Source of the DNA: Misgurnus anguillicaudatus
Lineage: Eukaryota > Chordata > Actinopteri > Cypriniformes > Cobitidae
Assembly (NCBI RefSeq): GCF_027580225.2
Contig: NC_073348.2
Span: 28,360,001-28,424,000 of the forward strand
Length of the DNA stretch: 64,000 nt
Reading direction: 5' to 3'
The translations under genes were made by a program, and so were the position numbers. Below, one piece after another: positions 59,131-64,000 of the stretch (positions within the stretch are counted from its first letter, which is position 1; each line of letters starts with the position of its first letter). The notes beneath the pieces were generated by a model. It saw nothing but the letters and a program-made list of their open reading frames with translations, was not told the DNA's origin and made no database searches.

Positions 59131-59403
59131 CTCAAGAGCCTCCAAGGTTATAAATCCTGATATTGAGAATCCATCAATGATGTCTTCCTCTGCTGAGGTA
59201 GACTCCTTCCTCTTCCTCCTCGGTGGTCTCGGCCGAGAGGAAGAGGAGGGATTGGTGCTGCCTTCCCTCTCGGAATCCGAGGAGAATCGAAGCACGGGGC
59301 CTCGGACATGGTTATTCCTGATCCCGTTAGACACACGTTCCCGGTCTCGCACCGACCGAGACTTCCGCTTTTTCCGGATCCCGCTGCACCGCGGGCCATC
59401 CAT
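59131..59403 (-). CDS. auts2: AUTS2 first coding exon (N-terminus)
   Basis: This is the first coding exon of AUTS2, a nuclear protein that works with non-canonical PRC1 in neural gene activation and in cytoskeletal control. The exon encodes 91 residues. It opens MDGP, then has a basic KKRKSRS stretch, a Ser/Asp/Glu part, the proline/arginine run [12 protein letters not shown], and the hallmark [12 protein letters not shown] followed by FITLEALE. Mammalian AUTS2 exon 1 has the same order and nearly the same hallmark; the paralogue FBRSL1 differs at these positions. The ATG at 59403 is the first one, with an in-frame TGA nine codons upstream (59428-59430). The exon ends after GAG, immediately followed by GTAAGAG (59124-59130), a strong donor, in phase 0. 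No other exon lies in the window, as expected for this gene's very long intron 1. Whether this is the auts2a or auts2b paralogue cannot be told from one exon. Confidence 0.93.
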
Positions 59404-60340
59404 TTCACTAGATGACACACTCACAACTCAACACTTCCTGCCGGAGCCTCTCAGCCCTCGCTCGGTATTGGCTGCAGAATTGAAAGCACTTGAACCAAAA
59501 CTCACAATTCCCACAATTCCCAAAAAAAACCACCTGTAAGTGAATGCTCAATTATTAAACTCCAGTGAAAGAGGTGCAATTATCCAAATCCCGAGGTCTG
59601 GTGAAGTTACGATATTTTGTTTGACATCTAACATGCACATAAGATTCCAGACGCATACATGAAAATATCCACAAGCACAGAAATCCGAAATCTCCGAATT
59701 GAAGTTTAGGTGATACAAACTAGTAGATGACTTGAAGTGTCCTCCAACAGAGCTGTAACAGGTCTCCACATGGTTGTCTTCATTGAAGCAGCTCTCTGTT
59801 TAAGTGCAGTCTGACACCTTCCCATCCTACAAGTCAAAAAGATACAGAGCAGACGTTTGAGAAGATCTCAGTGAGAGCTTACAAATGAAAAATGCATTAA
59901 CCCCCATAATTCACATCTTTAACTATTTATAGGAAATATTATGAAGAAATTGCTACTATGAAGGAAGCAATTTTAATGACACATTTGTACAATCAGCTGC
60001 CTGGAGATTCTGTCTTTTTGATCTAATTCCACAATGACTAAAGTCACTTTCAAATCCCATATTGCCTAGATCTTGCGGTTTAATAAAAGAAAACATGACT
60101 TCTTTAGAGAATGTTTCAAAATATGCATTATACATTAAGCATCTACTTGTCACCCATAACAATTCGTTCAGAAACAAATAAAGTTTTAAATAATTGCATG
60201 TGTTTATTTAAAATATGTTATCATTGCAACAAAGTTTTGCTCTGAAACTGATTTTGACTGATACAGTTTTAAATAAGTAATGCTGGGTTGTTTCAACCCA
60301 TAGTTGGGTAAGTACTGTGACATTTCCTTAAGCCATACTG
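59404..60340. other. 5' flank / 5'UTR region of auts2
   Basis: The first 130 bp upstream of the start codon are GC-moderate with a minus-strand CCAAT box (about 59466-59470). Further out it is AT-rich. GGGTTGTTTCAACCCATAG at about 60286 is a short MITE-like palindrome. No second gene is seen. Confidence 0.45.
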
Positions 60341-60359
60341 TGCATGTCAATCAAAATGC

Positions 60360-61280
60360 CATCACTTTCCATTTAAATCCCACTGATTATACACATCTAA
60401 ATTATGACATCATTCTCAACTATCAACCTACACTACGTAAAATCTAACTTTATTGTGACATCATCATTTATTATGAATTTCAAACTTCACTGTATGACAA
60501 ATACACCTGAAGATGACATTAAATTGCTTTGGGGGGAGAATTTTTAAAACTATAATACATCAGTTCTTAGATTATTATTATTATGCAGCTTTAGTGACCT
60601 TGTAATAATTGAGGAACTGCCTAGGAAATGTGTAACTACCCACCAACAGTATCTACATTATGACATCTTAATCAGCTATCAGCAAATATTCACCAAATGA
60701 CATAAACAAACCTACAGCAACAAAATTACGACATCATAGATTAGCAACTAAACCTTCACAAAATGTCAAACAAGTAGAATAGCTACATGACACTATAGAT
60801 CCACCTGCACTTCATCAAGTGACATAAACATCTAGAGGCAACATTATGACATCATAAAAAAACAATTAACCAAAAGACAAACATTTACAGCAGCTACATT
60901 ATGACTTCACAGATAACCAACTGACAGGTACCTATACTAGCTACATTATAACATTACAGATAAATGACAAATACTAGTCTCTACACAATGACATCATGGA
61001 TAACCAACCTGAACTTCATCAAGTGACATAAACACATAAACACCTACAGAGGCAAGATTATGACATCATAGAGAACAATTAACTGACAGTTAACCAAATG
61101 ACAAACCCTTGCAGCAACTACATTATGACATCATAGATAGCCAACTAATGCTTCCCCAATTGACAAACACCAAGAATAGCTTCATTATGACATCACAGAC
61201 AACAATCATCTGACAGTTTTCCAAATGACAATGAACACCACAGCAGCAGCAACAACGTTATGACATCATAGGTTGCCATC
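60360..61280. repeat. Degenerate array of TGACATCAT-containing units
   Basis: The motif (A/T)TGACATCAT or a one-base variant recurs at about 60405, 60458, 60660, 60730, 60848, 60903, 60990, 61060, 61123, 61186 and 61259. Each is set in a similar context (CTACATTA before; AGATAACCAACTGACA and CAAATGACAAACA after). Spacings of 63, 63, 71 and 73 bp in the cleaner half suggest a decayed minisatellite with a unit of about 63-73 bp. TGACATCA is one transition from the cAMP-response element TGACGTCA. The array lies 1-1.9 kb upstream of the auts2 start codon. Confidence 0.7.
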
Positions 61281-61557
61281 AACCCAAACTTCACCAGCAC
61301 ACGTCAATCTATAGCTGCTCCTAAAATCCAACAGTCACCACACAAGTGCACAACACCAGCATTGTCATTGGACTTTTTTAAACGAATCACGCATTCCAAC
61401 ATTTCACCAACAGCCTGATCAATAGTCCAAGTGGATTACTATCACAAAGCCATTTCCATTCACATCTTCTGGCATTCACACCAAAATACCTTAATGCTTT
61501 TCGTCTATTTACCATCCTTGCTATCCTTTATTCCTGCTGGTTATCATCTCTCTCTCA

Positions 61558-61563
61558 CATACA

Positions 61564-61646
<83 letters not shown>
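61558..61646. repeat. (AC)n-(CT)n compound microsatellite
   Basis: An AC run (about 61558-61594) changes directly into a CT run (about 61594-61646). It borders the CpG-rich block upstream of auts2, so it may fall inside a 5'UTR, and its length is likely polymorphic. Confidence 0.97.
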
Positions 61647-61649
<3 letters not shown>

Positions 61650-62045
61650 AAATCTCACGCACCGTGGCCGGTCCAGCCCACAGCAGTAGCAGCGCCTGGC
61701 ACTGCCTCTCTCTCCAGCTCTAGATCCTCCAAAACACAAAGCCTGCAGGACAAAACCAACACATGCAACGCCTGGCGAGCGGACAAGAGCCGTCCGTCCG
61801 AGTCGTCGGCATTCGGAAAGCGACCGTTTTCGTAAAGGAAAAACAAAAGAGAAATATGCATTCAACAAACAAATAAATCCTGCAAGGAAGCGACGCTGCT
61901 CCTCTTCGCAAGTCCGCGCTTCGGGATCCCGGGGACCGGGCGCATTGATACAACACTGCCGCAGTGCCGCTTTACAGGCAATACGCTTCCTCAGTGTATA
62001 TAGTGCTGCGCTCTCAGACCCGAGTCTCGAGTTAAACCCGATTCT
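61650..62045 (-). promoter_or_regulatory. Candidate auts2 promoter / 5'UTR CpG-rich block
   Basis: This is the most CpG-dense stretch upstream of the auts2 exon, on the expected side for a minus-strand gene. It is interspersed with CGxCG clusters such as those at 61790-61830 and 61905-61945. Read on the minus strand, a TATA-like CTATATACAC lies at about 61994-62003, which would place a start site near 61965-61972. The long open frame across the block on the minus strand is low-complexity and has no recognisable domain, so I treat it as non-coding. Splicing of a 5'UTR from here to the coding exon 2.3 kb away is unproven. An alternative start close to the exon is possible, since a CCAAT box lies on the minus strand near 59466-59470. 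Confidence 0.4.
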
Positions 62046-62536
62046 TTTACACTCAAATGTCATTTATAATATCATCTATCTTATAGTATCATTCTCATTA
62101 GGTTACATTTAGCTGATTATGTTAATAATAAAACCATGCCGCATTATGATGCATTAACTAATATTAATTACAGTGTGTGTACAATTTGCATTTGTTTTAA
62201 TGCTGTCTTTAAAACAAGCAGCAACGGACCTTATGTATAAAAATCTGCTAAATAAACCATAGTATTACTATAGAAATTGCATGATTTTTGGAATAAAACA
62301 CCATTAAATTTACTATGGACTGACCACAATAACCGTAGTTAAAACTATAGTAAAGTAGTAATCTACTAAAAATAATAGTCATTAAAATCAATAAAATCAT
62401 TGTTAATTTTCTCAAGGGAACACCTGTTCCTATAGGATATGTGACTGCAATACACTAAGATTGTATTATTATACATTTGTAAATGCATTAACACAAACAA
62501 ACAAACAATGGTGCACATAATTCTTATAAATGTTAG
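62046..62536. other. Upstream AT-rich stretch
   Basis: AT-rich sequence between the CpG-rich block and a foldback element. No gene or clear element seen; ACTATAG/CTATAGT words near 62250-62380 are loosely repeated. Confidence 0.45.
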
Positions 62537-62540
62537 TTAA

Positions 62541-63481
62541 AGGTATATTCCATCTTCTCAAAAGAAAAATCCAGACAATCCACTCACCACCATGTCATCC
62601 AAAATGTTGATGTCTTTCTTTGTTCAGTCAAGAAGAAATTGTGTTTTTTGAGGAAAACATTGCAGGATTATTCTCATTTTAATGGACTTTAATAGACACC
62701 AACAATTAACACTTAACTCAACACGTAACAGTTTTTTTCAACGGAGTTTCAAAGGACAATAAACAATCCCAAACGAGGCATAAGGGTCTTATCTAGCAAA
62801 ACGATTGTCATTTTTGACAACAAAAACAACAAATATACACCTTTAAAGCACAACTTCTCGTCTAAATCCGGTCCAGCGCGACATAACGTAAATGCGTAGT
62901 GACGTGGGGAGGTCACGTGTTACATATATAAAACGCACATTTGCGGACCATTGTAAACAATAAACTGACACAAAGACATTAATTAGTATCAGTTGACATA
63001 CAACAACGTAGGAACGGTCCTCGTTCTCAACACTTGTAAACACTGAGTTTCGGGTTCGTCCTCGTTCTCAACACTTGTAAACACTGAGTTTCGGGTTCGT
63101 CCTCTGTGACCTCTTGACGTATTGCGTGGGGTCACGTTGGCGCATCACGACCGGATTTAAACGAGAAGTTGTGCTTTAAAAGTGTATATTTGTTATTTTT
63201 ATTGTAAAAAATGACAATCGTTTTGCTAGATAAGACCCTTATGCCTCGTTTGGGATAATTTAGAGTCCTTTGAAACTCCGTTGAAAAAAACTGTTAATTG
63301 TTGAGTTAAGTATTAAATGTTGGGCTCTATTAAAGTCCATTAAAAAGAAAAAAATCCTGCAATGTTTTCCTCAAAAAACATAATTTCTTCTCGACTGAAC
63401 AAAGAAAGACATCAACATTTTGGATGACATGGTGGTGAGTAAATTATCTGGATTTTTCTTTTAAGAAAATTGAATATTCCT
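62541..63481. mobile_element. Large foldback element, ~340-bp arms, TTAA duplication
   Basis: TTAA stands at 62537-62540 and 63482-63485. The left arm (about 62541-62880) and right arm (about 63140-63481) are complementary, for example CAAACGAGGCATAAGGGTCT against AGACCCTTATGCCTCGTTTG. The single-stranded centre carries a 41-bp unit repeated twice in tandem (63017-63057 and 63058-63098). No coding region. Confidence 0.95.
63017..63098 (+). repeat. 41-bp tandem duplication in the foldback loop
   Basis: Two identical 41-bp units, each containing CGTTCTCAACACTTGTAAAC and ACTGAGTTTCGGGTTCG. They are head to tail, so the duplication is recent compared with the diverged arms. Confidence 0.97.
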
Positions 63482-63593
63482 TTAATGTCAATAGTTAGCT
63501 ATCCATGTTAGTTAATGGTGCATTAATTATAGATGTTACAATGCTTGATTTTTTTGTAAATGTAGTAAATGCCAAAATTAACATGAACTTTAA

Positions 63594-63817
63594 CCTCCTA
63601 AGACCTGGATGTCCACATATGTGGATGTCACATTTTTTGTTGTGTGCACCATAATATTTATTTCTGTGTAACTGGAACCTTTTGTACGCAAACGTGGACA
63701 ATTACACTGCTTCATGTTCAAAGAAAAATATTAGGTTATTATACAGTATTATTTATTGGTTCTGGAAGTAGCTGGAAGAAATCTGAAAAAACTAACCAAA
63801 GCTTGGGTCTCAAGAGG
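63594..63817. mobile_element. TTAA MITE (CCTCCTAAGACC...GGTCTCAAGAGG)
   Basis: 224 bp between TTAA 63590-63593 and 63818-63821. The ends CCTCCTAAGACC and GGGTCTCAAGAGG are inverted with few mismatches. An internal palindrome TCCACATATGTGGA lies at 63611. Confidence 0.85.
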
Positions 63818-63954
63818 TTAAGATTAATAAATGCTGTAGAAGTACTATTCATTGTTAGTTAATTTGAGCTAATGCATTAAGTTACACATTAAGTCAATAT
63901 GCATGCACAATTTTCCACACCATTTTCTTAATAGACATATTTTTACATTCAAAT

Positions 63955-64000
63955 TTGGCAAACACCACATTTGGCAAACACCTTTATCCAAAATGACTTG
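63955..64000 (-). mobile_element. SINE tail, cut by window end
   Basis: Read on the minus strand: CAAGTCATTTTGGATAAAGG then TGTTTGCCAAATG, the tail of the SINE family at 18834-18960. The head lies beyond the window. Confidence 0.8.

Noticed and set aside
59401..59424. A start seven codons upstream of the AUTS2 MDGP
   Set aside because: The upstream codon is GTG, not ATG, and an in-frame TGA lies two codons further up. MDGP is also where known AUTS2 proteins begin.
61521..62063. 180-codon open frame on the minus strand through the CpG-rich block
   Set aside because: The second half is encoded by the (AC)n(CT)n microsatellite, the first half shows no domain, and GC-rich composition explains the lack of stops.
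1..64000. CRISPR arrays, phage, plasmid or bacterial operon features
   Set aside because: Microsatellites, SINEs, hAT/Tc1 elements and a spliced vertebrate exon identify nuclear fish DNA. No regularly spaced short repeats with unique spacers are seen; the TGACATCAT array has variable, related spacers.

Overview
This window is eukaryotic and looks like teleost fish DNA, most likely a cyprinid. The basis is a DANA-type SINE head, SINEs whose tail reads GCTTTGGATAAAA...CTGCCAAATG, Tc1-like, hAT-like and TTAA-inserting elements of kinds common in carp-family genomes, long dinucleotide repeats, and a recognisable vertebrate gene exon. There is no bacterial gene organisation, CRISPR array, rRNA gene or operon.

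The only host gene I can support is auts2 (activator of transcription and developmental regulator AUTS2) on the minus strand. Its first coding exon is at 59131-59403: 91 codons, starting MDGP, ending in a GT donor in phase 0. Later exons must lie at lower coordinates. None is seen in the 59 kb below the donor, so 1-59130 is best read as part of the very long first intron. 59404-62045 is the 5' flank or 5'UTR. It holds a CpG-rich block with a TATA-like box (61650-62045), an (AC)n(CT)n microsatellite and a degenerate array of TGACATCAT motifs (60360-61280).

The rest is mainly mobile-element debris. I used terminal inverted repeats (TIRs), target-site duplications (TSDs) and family resemblance between copies. 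The richest nests are: 9.89-11.49 kb (two or three layers); 15.2-17.0 kb (two TTAA elements inside two copies of one host repeat); 25.16-27.80 kb (four layers plus a 333-bp tandem duplication across an insertion junction); 47.78-50.72 kb (hAT > foldback > BED-finger hAT > small element); and 53.09-55.83 kb (TA element > hAT > element carrying a RecQ-like helicase fragment > 278-bp element with a CCGG duplication). Two Tc1-like copies carry transposase pseudogenes with complementary lesions. Elsewhere are foldback elements, SINE fragments and microsatellites.

Between the repeats are unique, GC-balanced stretches (for example 3.84-4.33, 13.9-14.5, 23.3-23.8 and 51.65-52.3 kb). They could be conserved enhancers of the auts2 intron, but that needs an alignment. 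I see no sign of a wholly new coding system. The most unusual objects are the helicase-carrying element with its nested CCGG insertion, and a 257-bp hairpin insert with a 19-bp TSD at 30.5-30.8 kb.
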